Positions 16,483-24,755 of a DNA stretch of 64,000 nucleotides are shown here, one piece after another (positions within the stretch are counted from its first letter, which is position 1; the number at the start of each line of letters is the position of its first letter). A program made the translations under genes and the position numbers. The notes beneath the pieces are model-generated. The model worked only from the letters and a program-made list of their open reading frames with translations, did no database searches and was not told the origin of the DNA. Location of the stretch: assembly GCF_003226345.1 (NCBI RefSeq), contig NZ_PDOF01000002.1, positions 372,001 to 436,000 on the forward strand, in the 5' to 3' direction. Source of the DNA: Alteribacter lacisalsi (lineage in GTDB: Bacteria > Bacillota > Bacilli > Bacillales > Salisediminibacteriaceae).

Positions 16483-16956
16483 ATGACCGTTATATATATC
16501 ACAGGCCTTTCCGGCACAGGGAAGACTGCCGTGCTGAACGAACTGGAGCGTGCCGGTATGGAGACCGTTGACACAGACATGGGGTATACGGAACAGGTAC
16601 CGCTGGAGGATGACGGACGGGAGTGGCTGCTTAACGAGGAAAAACTCGAAGCGCTTCTGAACCGCGAGCGCAACGTACCGCTGATTATTTCAGGCTGCTG
16701 CCGAAATCAGGGGAAGTTCTACGATCGATTCGATGCCGTGATTCTTCTCCGTGCCGAACCGGACGTAATGATGAAACGGGTGGCAGAACGGACGAATAAC
16801 CCTTACGGAAAGTCGCAAGCTGAACAGGCCGAGATCCGTGAGAGTATCACGGAAGTTTTGCCGCTCCTTGAGAAAAGCTCGGATTTCATCGTCGATACCG
16901 ATCGCAAAACACTGGCTGACATCCGGTCGGAAATTATGAAGAAGTACCTGTCGTAA
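16483..16956 (+). CDS. P-loop small-molecule kinase-like protein
   Basis: 157 aa from ATG 16483 with AGGAAAGG ten bases upstream; the GTG at 16471 abuts the RBS and is less likely. Walker A GLSGTGKTAVL (residues 6-16), a Walker B-like VILLRAEPDVMMKRV and a lid region rich in Arg (VAERTNNPYGKSQAEQAEIR) match the AAA_17/shikimate-kinase-like nucleoside monophosphate kinase fold. The phosphate acceptor is unknown. It stands alone between accessory genes. Confidence 0.75.
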   Translation: MTVIYITGLSGTGKTAVLNELERAGMETVDTDMGYTEQVPLEDDGREWLLNEEKLEALLNRERNVPLIISGCCRNQGKFYDRFDAVILLRAEPDVMMKRVAERTNNPYGKSQAEQAEIRESITEVLPLLEKSSDFIVDTDRKTLADIRSEIMKKYLS

Positions 16957-17099
16957 AGTGGATTTTCCGCTATTTGAAACAAGGATATTCTTCACTTTTG
17001 AACAAGTGGCGCAAAACAAATGTTAGATGATATCGGTAAATTAGTCGCTGAATAGCAGAATGAGATATCAGAATTAAATGAAAAAAGAAGGTTGATAAA

Positions 17100-17159
17100 A
17101 TGATATATAGAAGAAAAACGTATAAGATCAAGCCTGAAAAGTATATTGCACAGATTTGA
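17100..17159 (+). pseudogene. 5' remnant of a NIPSNAP-family-like gene
   Basis: ATG 17100 behind AGAAGGTTGAT opens a 19-codon frame, MIYRRKTYKIKPEKYIAQI, then TGA. The first 15 residues look like the conserved N-terminus of NIPSNAP-domain proteins, which are about 100 aa long. Nothing of the rest is found. The remaining sequence from 16957 to 17385 contains another short frame (17030-17064) but no convincing gene. Confidence 0.4.
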
Positions 17160-17385
17160 AGATAAGACCTTGTCTATACTACTTGTATGAACACTTGAAC
17201 CTCTGCTGAACGTCATTTGCGCATTTTCCGCAGGCGGGCCTCAATAAGTGTGAAACCTTTATGTTCAAGATTATACGAGTTTTTATAGCATTCTTGGCTA
17301 ATGGAATACTCAGTCTTTTTAGGATAGTTCATTAATTAACACCGTGATATACTGGTGTGTAAATATATTACAATGGAGGTTTTAA

Positions 17386-18108
17386 ATGAAAAGAGCCACC
17401 TTACTTCTAGCGGGTATCTTCATGTTAGCAGCTTGCCAAAACAATAGTTCAGAGGCAGAGGCGGGCGCGGGTTCCTCGTCTGCCGATGGTTCGGCAGGGA
17501 ATGGCGATACTTATTTGGATTTTCTTCCTCATGCGCCTGCAATTAAAATCTTTGAATTTGAAATGGACGGGGATGGCGAAACATATTACATGTATCACGC
17601 CAATGTGGAGCGTTCGAAAGACTCTGTGGATATAAACACTATTGAGCACTACTCCTCACAAGACAACTCGGTAGCAGTAAAGAGTCAAAATAAAATAGAT
17701 GAACAGGTTTGGTTGACGAGTAAATATTTAAGCAAAGATGAAGGGCATAAGGACAATATCGTTGAGATGAACATCGCCGACTACGATTTTAGTGACCCTG
17801 AAAGAATAAGGGATAGAATCAGGTTTGATATTTTGTTCCAAGAAGGTATGTATGAATATCGAGATGCTCATGCGGAATATATATACACCTTAGAGCGAGA
17901 CGTTAACTTACCGGAAAAAGCAGAGTACAAAACGGATGACTTTGGTGAAATCATTCTAATTAAAACAAAGACACTGCTTCCTGAAGGGGATTCTTTCATA
18001 ATGTGGGATTACATGGCTCAACAATTAGGATCCGTCCATATTCAAATCGAAGACGAAGTGGAAGAATTTTTTGAATTCGTTTTAGTAGAATACGAGGTTT
18101 TGGAATAA
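17386..18108 (+). CDS. Secreted lipoprotein of unknown function
   Basis: 240 aa, ATG behind AATGGAGG. A short signal peptide ends in lipobox LAAC (Cys 17), followed by a Ser/Gly/Ala-rich linker (QNNSSEAEAGAGSSSADGS), which is usual for Bacillus lipoproteins. The mature part (residues 45-240) is acidic with alternating beta-strand-like segments and is not recognised. Acidic composition suits a protein facing a saline exterior. It stands alone, with an ACACC/GGTGT inverted repeat just before the gene near 17339-17358. Confidence 0.7.
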   Translation: MKRATLLLAGIFMLAACQNNSSEAEAGAGSSSADGSAGNGDTYLDFLPHAPAIKIFEFEMDGDGETYYMYHANVERSKDSVDINTIEHYSSQDNSVAVKSQNKIDEQVWLTSKYLSKDEGHKDNIVEMNIADYDFSDPERIRDRIRFDILFQEGMYEYRDAHAEYIYTLERDVNLPEKAEYKTDDFGEIILIKTKTLLPEGDSFIMWDYMAQQLGSVHIQIEDEVEEFFEFVLVEYEVLE

Positions 18109-18394
18109 CGTTAGATCAGTCGTGTGTAAACATTTTGCAACATCGATTAAAGACTGGCTTAATGACATTAACTTTCTGTATCCGGGCATGTATATAACCG
18201 TAAGAACGGACCACCGGCAGGTCTGATGGTTTTTGAACTCAACAGGTAATAAGAAATGCCAACTTCATTCAAAAATTCAGTCCTGCAGGAAAAGGGCGAC
18301 AACAAAATGGGTTTGGGCATTTTCATATGTTCTGAAGGTGGCAATAAAGAAACCCTGCAATCAACATTTTTTTACTTGTGAAAGGATGAGACAA

Positions 18395-18883
18395 ATGAAC
18401 GCAGCAGATATTTTAAGAAACGATTTACTGGCTGAGCTTGAAACAGGGATCCGGTCGATGGAGGGCTTACTGAGAAAGGTGGAGGCAAAGGACTGGGATT
18501 ATCAGCCGGCAGACAAGATGAGAAGCTTGAAAGAGCTTGCAAAACATATTGTCTCCATTCCCGAAGTGGACCTTCATATTTTTCAGGAAAAAGAGCAGGC
18601 AGCAATTCAGGAGCTCGAAGCAAAGTACGACCAACTGGAATCAGGCGAAGACATGATTAAAGCGATGCACCAGGGGTTTGAAGAGTACAAAGCATTTTAT
18701 CTGTCTTTATCTGAACAGGATTTTCTGACGAAGAAAACTAAGCCGTTTTACCTTGAAGAAGGGGAAACGCAGGCACGCTGGCTCGTTGAAGAAATTTCCC
18801 ACCTCTTCCATCACCGCGGGCAGTTTTTCAACTACATGAAACAGCTCGGGTACGATGTGACAATGTTTGATCTTTATGTGTAA
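18395..18883 (+). CDS. DinB-family protein
   Basis: 162 aa from ATG 18395 behind AAAGGATGAG; the frame extends upstream without a start that has an RBS. MNAADILRNDLLAELETGIRSMEGLLRKV is helix 1, LKELAKHIVSIPEVDL carries the first His, and EEISHLFHHRGQFFNYMKQLG carries the C-terminal metal-binding histidines. The 286 bp before it hold no recognised feature. The downstream gene begins 12 bp later and may be cotranscribed. Confidence 0.88.
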   Translation: MNAADILRNDLLAELETGIRSMEGLLRKVEAKDWDYQPADKMRSLKELAKHIVSIPEVDLHIFQEKEQAAIQELEAKYDQLESGEDMIKAMHQGFEEYKAFYLSLSEQDFLTKKTKPFYLEEGETQARWLVEEISHLFHHRGQFFNYMKQLGYDVTMFDLYV

Positions 18884-18894
18884 CGAGGTGTTCG

Positions 18895-19488
18895 ATGAAT
18901 CTCACGGAGGAATCATTACGGGATTTAATTGACGGAAGAATGGTAGGAAATAAATACCCTTACGATACAATGGATGAAAAAGAGATTACAGCACATATGA
19001 AGCGGTTGTTTTATCGTATGAACCGCATTCCTGATTTAGTGTGTGAAGCGGAGTGGGATCATTTTGGCAGTGGATACGCTTCTTTTGTGGAATTTTTCTG
19101 TTACCGGAAGCAGGATGTTACCATCCTGAATGAGAAAAACGGAATGAAGGAGATTGAAATCAAGGGGATCATTGTAGACGTATGCCGCCTAGCCCCCGCA
19201 GCGATCATGGGTGAAGATGTCAGAACCAGAAAGCTGCGTGTTAAAACGAACGAAGAAGTCAGCGGGGCATATGGTTCCTTGATTGACCGCTCAGGGGAAT
19301 TTCATGTAAGCCGGAAATTTGAGGTAACCGCCCGGCAATTGGAACGAGCATTAAGAGAATTTGATTATGAACTCTTAAAACCTGAACAACTGTACCAGTC
19401 ACTTCCATTTTCGACCAAAATACCGACCATCTATCGGAAACCTGAAGAGTATATAGTGCTGGATGCCTTATTTTACTGGGAGGATTAA
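18895..19488 (+). CDS. Hypothetical cytoplasmic protein
   Basis: 197 aa, ATG 18895, twelve bases after the DinB gene, preceded by ACGAGGTG. No signal peptide or membrane helix. YGSLIDRSGEFHVSRKFEVTARQLERALREF and a C-terminal YRKPEEYIVLDALFYWED are the most distinctive parts but I do not recognise the family. It is probably cotranscribed with the DinB gene. Confidence 0.65.
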   Translation: MNLTEESLRDLIDGRMVGNKYPYDTMDEKEITAHMKRLFYRMNRIPDLVCEAEWDHFGSGYASFVEFFCYRKQDVTILNEKNGMKEIEIKGIIVDVCRLAPAAIMGEDVRTRKLRVKTNEEVSGAYGSLIDRSGEFHVSRKFEVTARQLERALREFDYELLKPEQLYQSLPFSTKIPTIYRKPEEYIVLDALFYWED

Positions 19489-19550
19489 AATTCTCACTGT
19501 TCCTATTTATTGAGTTTTGATCCTCCACCAGTACTTTCAAGAAGCAAATT

Positions 19551-19612
19551 GGGGACGGTTCTCGCGTAACATTTTAGCCGGTGTGCTGGGATGCAACGTG
19601 AGAACCGTCCCC
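19551..19612 (+). repeat. GGGGACGG inverted-repeat element (R3)
   Basis: GGGGACGGTTCTCGCGTAAC, loop CATTTTAGCCGGTGTGCTGG, right arm CGTGAGAACCGTCCCC. It lies in the 240-bp gap before the coat-protein gene. Confidence 0.92.
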
Positions 19613-19680
19613 GTTTGTTAAAACAATAGAAAAGAGGCTGATTTAGTAGTTTTAATATCCAGGTAAATACGAGAGTCCGG

Positions 19681-19690
19681 CATAAAGTAT
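19681..19690 (+). promoter_or_regulatory. Sporulation-type -10 element
   Basis: CATAAAGTAT matches the CATAnnnTA -10 pattern of SigE/SigK promoters, 39 bp before the coat-protein gene. The -35 region is not clear. Confidence 0.4.
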
Positions 19691-19728
19691 AGTGTAGCTA
19701 CAAAAAAATAATAAAGGAGGAAAAAATA

Positions 19729-20553
19729 ATGCGTGATGGCAGACAAAACAAGCCATATTATCCAGGTAAAAAGAATACGATTCTACCGAATTCCAGCAAC
19801 AAAAAAGTAAAACCTGATGCGATTACGGATGCTTATATTAAAGTTCCGGTCGTATTAGGAGAACAAAAAGTGCAACTTGACATGACATCAAAAATCGAGT
19901 TTCCGGAGCCGGTTCTTGAAATCAAAGAAGTCAAGAAAAGCCTTAAAGTAACACAATGTCGCCTGCTTCTCCCTACTAACAAGGTATTTATTAAAGGATT
20001 TGTTAGAAAAAACATTCAATATGCGACACCTAAAAAATCAGACTTGTATAAAGTGGTATCAGATATCCGCTCTATGACTGTAGATATTCCATTCGAAACA
20101 GTTACAGAAATCGACTTTATCAATGAGCCGTCCTTTAACACTCATCCTCATCGCAGGGAGTTCACTTATTTAACTGAAAGCAAACTGCCGAAAGGCTTTG
20201 CTCAGAAAGATAAGCTTATGTCTGCGGACTTCTCTGAATTTGACCAGGTAAGCGGAGAATACTTCAATGAATTACCGTACTGCGAATTAATCGCAAGTGA
20301 ATTTATTGAGTACGATGAAGCACTCGATCGCGAAATGGGAAAAGTATTCAATCAGAGAGGTCATCGGATGGATGCTCCATTTGAAGAAGGAACATTCACC
20401 ACGATTCAGGAAAAAATGGTTGTATACGTCACATTTAAAGTTCTTCAGCTTCAGCAGGTAAGTGTGAGCGGACACAAAAAGCATGATGATAAGCATGATA
20501 ATAAGCACGACGATAAGCATGATCACAAAGATAAAGACAAGCGGAGAAGATAA
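19729..20553 (+). CDS. SPOCS-domain spore coat protein (CsxC-like)
   Basis: 274 aa, ATG behind ATAAAGGAGG. Residues 32-105 contain the SPOCS pattern (IKVPVVLGEQKVQLDM, EFPEPVLEIKEVKKSLKVTQCRLL, KVFIKGFVRKNIQYAT) shared by SipL and clostridial/bacillar coat proteins. The tail (residues 245-274) is a His/Asp/Lys repeat (KHDDKHDNKHDD) that could bind metal. Expected location is the spore coat, and the CATAnnnTA element upstream fits mother-cell expression. A hairpin terminator follows at 20583. Confidence 0.8.
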   Translation: MRDGRQNKPYYPGKKNTILPNSSNKKVKPDAITDAYIKVPVVLGEQKVQLDMTSKIEFPEPVLEIKEVKKSLKVTQCRLLLPTNKVFIKGFVRKNIQYATPKKSDLYKVVSDIRSMTVDIPFETVTEIDFINEPSFNTHPHRREFTYLTESKLPKGFAQKDKLMSADFSEFDQVSGEYFNELPYCELIASEFIEYDEALDREMGKVFNQRGHRMDAPFEEGTFTTIQEKMVVYVTFKVLQLQQVSVSGHKKHDDKHDNKHDDKHDHKDKDKRRR

Positions 20554-20582
20554 TATCTTTTTGTGAAAGCAGTCTTTTATTA

Positions 20583-20612
20583 AACCGTACCTTAATAAAT
20601 ATGGGTACGGTT
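20583..20612 (+). terminator. Rho-independent terminator of the coat-protein gene
   Basis: AACCGTACC, loop, GGTACGGTT, then an AT-rich run with ATTTTTAT. Confidence 0.75.
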
Positions 20613-20747
20613 AATTATTTTTATTGATTCTATAATTGGCTTTATTTCCAGGCCGGCCTATCTCTCGGCTAAAGTAAAATTAAGGATGTTTGTGAGCTTG
20701 TTTTATAATACCTGGATCTGTTACAAAGCAAGACGGAACGCTTTGAG

Positions 20748-20900
20748 CTACGGTGTATATTGGACCGTTTCTTTCATCAGAGGAAGGTAACGGCCCGTGC
20801 CAACTCTTACGGCTCTCATTCTCAGGTAAAAGCATTCTGCATCGGGATCTCTGTGCAGGGTTTCCAGTTGAAGCTCATTAGACCCTCCAATGCCTGAAGT
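20748..20900 (-). pseudogene. 3' remnant of a GNAT-like acetyltransferase gene
   Basis: Directly after the stop of the minus-strand DinB gene, and in the same frame, 50 codons stay open: GIGGSNELQLETLHRDPDAE, then CFYLRMRAVRVGTGRYLPLM. NELQLETLHRDPDAECFYLRM has the look of GNAT motif B, where a residue pair A.xFYxxxGA closes the acetyl-CoA site. No start codon or upstream acetyltransferase domain exists. It mirrors the 5020/5436 locus, where another DinB gene is followed by a 3' remnant. Confidence 0.5.
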
Positions 20901-21362
20901 TTATTTTAAAGCATTCTTGATCTGGCTGAAGTGGTGCTCATCATGATCTTTGAGTCCCTTCAAATACTGACTGAGAGACAGGGTGGTTTTTCCAATAGTA
21001 AAGGTTCTCTCCCATTTTTCATCGGGAATTTCTCCTACCGCCTTACATAATGCCGTTCTAGCGGAAATGAATCCATCGATTGTTTTCTCCTGGGAATCCT
21101 CTCTTGCTTTGGAGGCAGCGCGGTGATTGGTTTCTTCAGCGTCCGGACCTTTGGGGAGCTCTTCAGTGGAAAAAAAATAAGGTAAACGCTGGTGCAAAAC
21201 GAATTCATCCCACGGGACGAAATGGCCAATCACTTCGGCAACCGTCCATTTTCCTTCTCCAATCGGCGTCCGCCACTCATCTTCGCTCACGCTCTTCAAC
21301 GAATCTGCAAAGGCGATTGAATGGTTGTAATGGGAAAGTATGTCTTTTTTATGCTGGTTCAT
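20901..21362 (-). CDS. DinB-superfamily protein (DinB_2 type)
   Basis: 153 aa from ATG 21362 (MNQHKKDILSHYNHS) with GAAAGGAATG upstream. WTVAEVIGHFVPWDEFVL holds the first His and LKDHDEHHFSQIKNALK the C-terminal His pair. The start at 21419 would add residues without an RBS. It is 34 bp downstream of the M3 peptidase gene on the same strand. Confidence 0.85.
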   Translation of the reverse strand: MNQHKKDILSHYNHSIAFADSLKSVSEDEWRTPIGEGKWTVAEVIGHFVPWDEFVLHQRLPYFFSTEELPKGPDAEETNHRAASKAREDSQEKTIDGFISARTALCKAVGEIPDEKWERTFTIGKTTLSLSQYLKGLKDHDEHHFSQIKNALK

Positions 21363-21396
21363 ACGATCATTCCTTTCTTTCACATAAGCTTTTCTT

Positions 21397-23142
21397 TTAT
21401 AGCTGTCTGTACTGTTCAATATCCTGAGTGATCTGGTGAATGGCCTGTTCCCAGAAATCAGTATGGGCCAGGTTTATGTCAAAATGCTTCTCAACCAGCT
21501 CCTCAAGAGGGAGCAATCCAGTCTCACTTAGGAATCCCTGGTACTTCCGGGTGAAGTGAGGATCTTTTTTCGCGCGATCCAGAAGGCCGATGCTTAACAG
21601 AAACCCGAGTGAGTAGGGGTAGTTGTAAAAAGGGACGTTTGCCTGGTAGAACTGGACATATTTTATCCAGATAAAAGGCTCATACTCACTTAAACTGGAA
21701 CCGAATGCTTCTTTTTGAGACTGCAAGGAAAGGTGCTCGAGCTGTTCGGCATCCTTGGGGCCTTTTTTTCTGGCTTCGTAAAACCGGTTCTCAAATAAGA
21801 AGGCACCTCTGATTGCCATCAGGTAATTCAGACTCCGTTCTATTTTGGCTCCAAGAATGGCTTTTTTGACCAGTGCATCGCTGGTATTTTCAATTAAGTG
21901 ATCGATATAGGCCGTTTCAAAGAAGATCGACGCCGTTTCCGCTGTCGTCATTTCAAACGTGTCATCTGAAAATGTCAGCGTAGGCGCGTTTTTCATTTGC
22001 TTAAAATGCCAGGCGTGGCCCAATTCGTGAGCAAGTCTTCTTGCGCTGTCTATGCTGTTGTCGTAATTCAGTGAAATCCGTGATTCATCTTCCGGCATAA
22101 ACGGGGCGCAAAAGCCCCCGGGCGGCTTCGTATCACGCGGATCTGCATCAACCCAGCCGCTTTGAATCGTTTCGTTGATAAAGGTACTTTGGTTCCTGTC
22201 AATAGGCGCGAGGGCATCAGAAATGCCTGAAACTGCCTCGGGGAATGGAATTTCATCAGAGGTCTCCTGAGAGGACGTCATCAAGTCATGCCAGGAGATT
22301 TTTTCTTTTCCTGATTCCCGGGCTTTGATATTTAGATAAACGGTAAGCCCAGGCAGACTGCGGTCAACTGCAGTCCACATGGCATCGAGTACCGGCTTTG
22401 AAATACCGTTTACTTTCAGGGATTCTTCAAGGTCATCCGTACTCCTCACCTGCTGCTCCTTCAGCCGCAGGTCGACCATGGCATTGTAAATGGAGGCAAA
22501 AAGGCCAGCTTGTTTTTCCAGCGTCCGGTTAAGCTCTCTGAATACATGGTTTCGGGTGGAAGAATCTCGGTGAGAAAGCGCTGCATGACTGGATTCAGCG
22601 AAAGACAGCTCCGTTTTTTCTCCCGCCAGTTCGACCTGAACGGTTAGATTCTGGCGCGCTTGTGCATAGATGTTTTCCAGGCTGGTCAGTGTTTCTGCGG
22701 CAAAATTTGAAACGGTTTCTTCTGTGCTGCTTTTCGAGTCTGTTTTTAAGTCCTTTAAAAAACGCTTTTCTTTAGTATAACTGAACCATTCTTCAAATTG
22801 CTCGTCACTCATATGACTGACTTTTTCCTGCTGTTTTGATACGAGGAGACGAATGTGTGATTTTAACGCTGAGATGTTTGTATGTATGGAGGCTAAGAGA
22901 GCGGTGTCTGTCTTTTCGGTTGTAAGACAATAGTAGAAGGATTCTGCTGATTCCACTTGCTGGATCAGTTTTGCAAGTGTGTGCAGTTCATTCTCATTGA
23001 AGGGGGCAGATTGTTCGTTTCCCTCTAGTGATGCGAGTGTTTCTTTCAGACTGGTCACGTGATTGTGAAACTGTTCCGTGTCCGGCCCGCAGGGAAGAAG
23101 ATTTGTCAGGTTCCATTTCGATGGAGCAGTGGAAGTTTTCAA
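21397..23142 (-). CDS. M3-family oligoendopeptidase (PepF-like)
   Basis: 581 aa from TTG 23142 (KTSTAPSKWNLTNLL) behind AGGAG. Starts further upstream would translate repeat element R4. The zinc site is HELGH within RRLAHELGHAWHFKQ (near residue 370), with the downstream Glu in DTFEMTTAETASIFFE, and an N-terminal oligopeptidase F helical domain. Such enzymes trim peptides of about 6-20 residues in the cytoplasm. Length and architecture fit the M3B clan of Firmicutes. Confidence 0.9.
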   Translation of the reverse strand: MKTSTAPSKWNLTNLLPCGPDTEQFHNHVTSLKETLASLEGNEQSAPFNENELHTLAKLIQQVESAESFYYCLTTEKTDTALLASIHTNISALKSHIRLLVSKQQEKVSHMSDEQFEEWFSYTKEKRFLKDLKTDSKSSTEETVSNFAAETLTSLENIYAQARQNLTVQVELAGEKTELSFAESSHAALSHRDSSTRNHVFRELNRTLEKQAGLFASIYNAMVDLRLKEQQVRSTDDLEESLKVNGISKPVLDAMWTAVDRSLPGLTVYLNIKARESGKEKISWHDLMTSSQETSDEIPFPEAVSGISDALAPIDRNQSTFINETIQSGWVDADPRDTKPPGGFCAPFMPEDESRISLNYDNSIDSARRLAHELGHAWHFKQMKNAPTLTFSDDTFEMTTAETASIFFETAYIDHLIENTSDALVKKAILGAKIERSLNYLMAIRGAFLFENRFYEARKKGPKDAEQLEHLSLQSQKEAFGSSLSEYEPFIWIKYVQFYQANVPFYNYPYSLGFLLSIGLLDRAKKDPHFTRKYQGFLSETGLLPLEELVEKHFDINLAHTDFWEQAIHQITQDIEQYRQL

Positions 23143-23196
23143 TTTGGTTTCACTCCTGTGTTTGAAAGCCGGGTTCGGCTGTCTGTTTTGAAAGCT

Positions 23197-23258
23197 GGGG
23201 ACGGTTCTCGCTTCACATTTTTTGCCGGAGTTCTGTTTTCTAAAGTGAGAACCGTCCC
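23197..23258 (+). repeat. GGGGACGG inverted-repeat element (R4)
   Basis: GGGGACGGTTCTCGCTTCAC ... TAAAGTGAGAACCGTCCCT, with TTTTTTGCCGGAGTTCTG in the loop. It is directly upstream of the M3 peptidase RBS, in its 5' region. Confidence 0.9.
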
Positions 23259-23511
23259 TGCTTTGCAAACTTTTTTTCCGCTTCTTTCCTGTTTTCGATC
23301 GATTGCTTTACGTTCAAATCAATCAAACCGGAATCTGCCTTGAATTTCAAGCTGCATTCTTTAAGGAACTATTCAAGAAATACTGCTGAAAACCCTCTTT
23401 TTCAGCAGCGAGCAGGCAGGGTGCTCCTCTACCTGTCTTTTACCGTCTCCATTAAATTTAACAGGTGCCTCCAGCTGCAAGTCAGTTTTTTAAATGTCCT
23501 GCTTCGTCTTG

Positions 23512-23619
23512 TTATCGGTCATGCTGGTTCGATTTAAGATGTGCTTCGATCGCCTCATCTAGCTGCTTTTGCTGCCACTTTCTATTGCATACGCGAACTA
23601 CTTCCACTGGCTTATTCAT
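23512..23619 (-). CDS. Small conserved-looking ORF or gene remnant
   Basis: A 35-codon frame MNKPVEVVRVCNRKWQQKQLD... on the minus strand. The frame is open 13 codons further upstream (YSHFTEGKYLLPAS), and composition looks coding, but there is no ribosome binding site. It is more likely the 3' end of a lost gene than a functional gene. Otherwise the 23259-23785 gap holds nothing I recognise. Confidence 0.3.
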   Translation of the reverse strand: MNKPVEVVRVCNRKWQQKQLDEAIEAHLKSNQHDR

Positions 23620-23785
23620 CGAGGCAGGTAGTAGGTATTTACCTTCTGTGAAATGGGAATATATAGAACTTTATTTACTGGCTTATAAGCATAAAGCACG
23701 CTTTTTGCATCTTCAGTTTATCTTATTTTAAAAAAAGGAAATGCCTCATATGGAAGGAGACAAAAATAACTAGGAGGTTTGACAG

Positions 23786-24577
23786 ATGGCGATTTATAAC
23801 GTTAGGTTCCACTTTAATAACGATCATTACGAAACAATGAAAATTGACGGGGAATCAAAAGAAGATATTATTGCTCAGATCACAGCTGTAGATGAGAAAT
23901 GGCTGATTCACGGAAGAACAAAAGAAGCTGTGAATTTAAACTTAGTCACGAGCATTCAGTTTATAGACGAAGAGGACTCAGAATCAGAACAGGAGGCTGC
24001 TGCTTCAATAGAGGAAGATTATGAAGAAGAATCAGACGAAGATGCAGAAGAGTCTGAGGAAGAACTAGAAGAAGAGGAATCGGAGGAAGAGGAGGAAGCA
24101 GAAGAAGAAGAGGAAGAGGAAGAAGAGGAAGCGGAAGAAGCGGAATCCGAGGAGGAAGCAGAAGAAGAGGAAGAAGAGGAAGAAGAAGAGGAAGAAGAAG
24201 AGGAAGAAGAAACGGAAGAAGAGGAAGCGGAAGAAGAATCGGAATCTGAAGAGGAAGCAGAAGAAGAGGAAGAAGAAGAGGAAGAAGAAACGGAAGAAGA
24301 GGAAGCGGAAGAAGAATCGGAATCTGAAGAGGAAGCAGAAGAAGAGGAAGAAGAAGCGGAATCTGAAGAGGAAGCGGAAGAAGAGGAAGACGAAGAAGAA
24401 ACAGAGGAAGACGAAGAAGAAGAGGAAGACGCAGAGGAAGATGAAGAAGAATCCGAAGAGGAAACGGAAGATTCTGAGGATGAAGATGATGAAGACGATA
24501 AAGAGGAAAAGAAAGCAGAGTCCAGTGCTAAAAAGAAGAAATCTGGTAAGAAAGCGAAGACAAAGCAAAAATCTTAG
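23786..24577 (+). CDS. Glu-rich low-complexity acidic protein
   Basis: 263 aa, ATG behind ACTAGGAGG. Residues 1-62 form a small ordered-looking domain (IYNVRFHFNNDHYETMKIDG, KWLIHGRTKEAVNLNL). Residues 63-245 are almost only Glu with Ala, Ser, Asp and Thr, and the C-terminal 18 residues are Lys-rich (KKKKSGKKAKTKQKS). At DNA level a 78-bp unit (26 aa) is duplicated at 24210 and 24288, so the tract grows by slippage or unequal exchange. The N-domain is not recognised. A charge-segregated acidic/basic polymer of this kind could bind cations or nucleic acid, but that is inference. Confidence 0.7.
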   Translation: MAIYNVRFHFNNDHYETMKIDGESKEDIIAQITAVDEKWLIHGRTKEAVNLNLVTSIQFIDEEDSESEQEAAASIEEDYEEESDEDAEESEEELEEEESEEEEEAEEEEEEEEEEAEEAESEEEAEEEEEEEEEEEEEEEEETEEEEAEEESESEEEAEEEEEEEEEETEEEEAEEESESEEEAEEEEEEAESEEEAEEEEDEEETEEDEEEEEDAEEDEEESEEETEDSEDEDDEDDKEEKKAESSAKKKKSGKKAKTKQKS

Positions 24578-24606
24578 TAGTGAGTCTGACAATAACTAAA
24601 ACGAAA

Positions 24607-24638
24607 CCCTTGGAGATCCTCTTTCTCCAAGGGTTTTT
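24607..24638 (+). terminator. Rho-independent terminator of the acidic-protein gene
   Basis: CCCTTGGAGA, loop, TTCTCCAAGGG, T-run. Confidence 0.88.
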
Positions 24639-24689
24639 AATGTCATGAACCGAAAATACGATAGTTTATGTTAATGTGTGGTAGAAAAC

Positions 24690-24752
24690 AGGGACGGTTA
24701 TTACTTTATGTTTCAGCCGGCACACCGGCAATGCAAAGTGAGAACCGTCCCT
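24690..24752 (+). repeat. GGGGACGG inverted-repeat element (R5)
   Basis: AGGGACGGTTATTACTTTAT, loop TTTCAGCCGGCACACCGGCA, right arm AGTGAGAACCGTCCCT. Three bp from the stop of the DUF368 gene, between convergent genes. Confidence 0.88.
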
Positions 24753-24755
24753 GCC

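Noticed and set aside
24065-24592. Phe/Leu-rich minus-strand frame opposite the Glu-rich gene
   Set aside because: Complement of GAA/GAG repeats gives TTC/CTC codons; no RBS, pure shadow.
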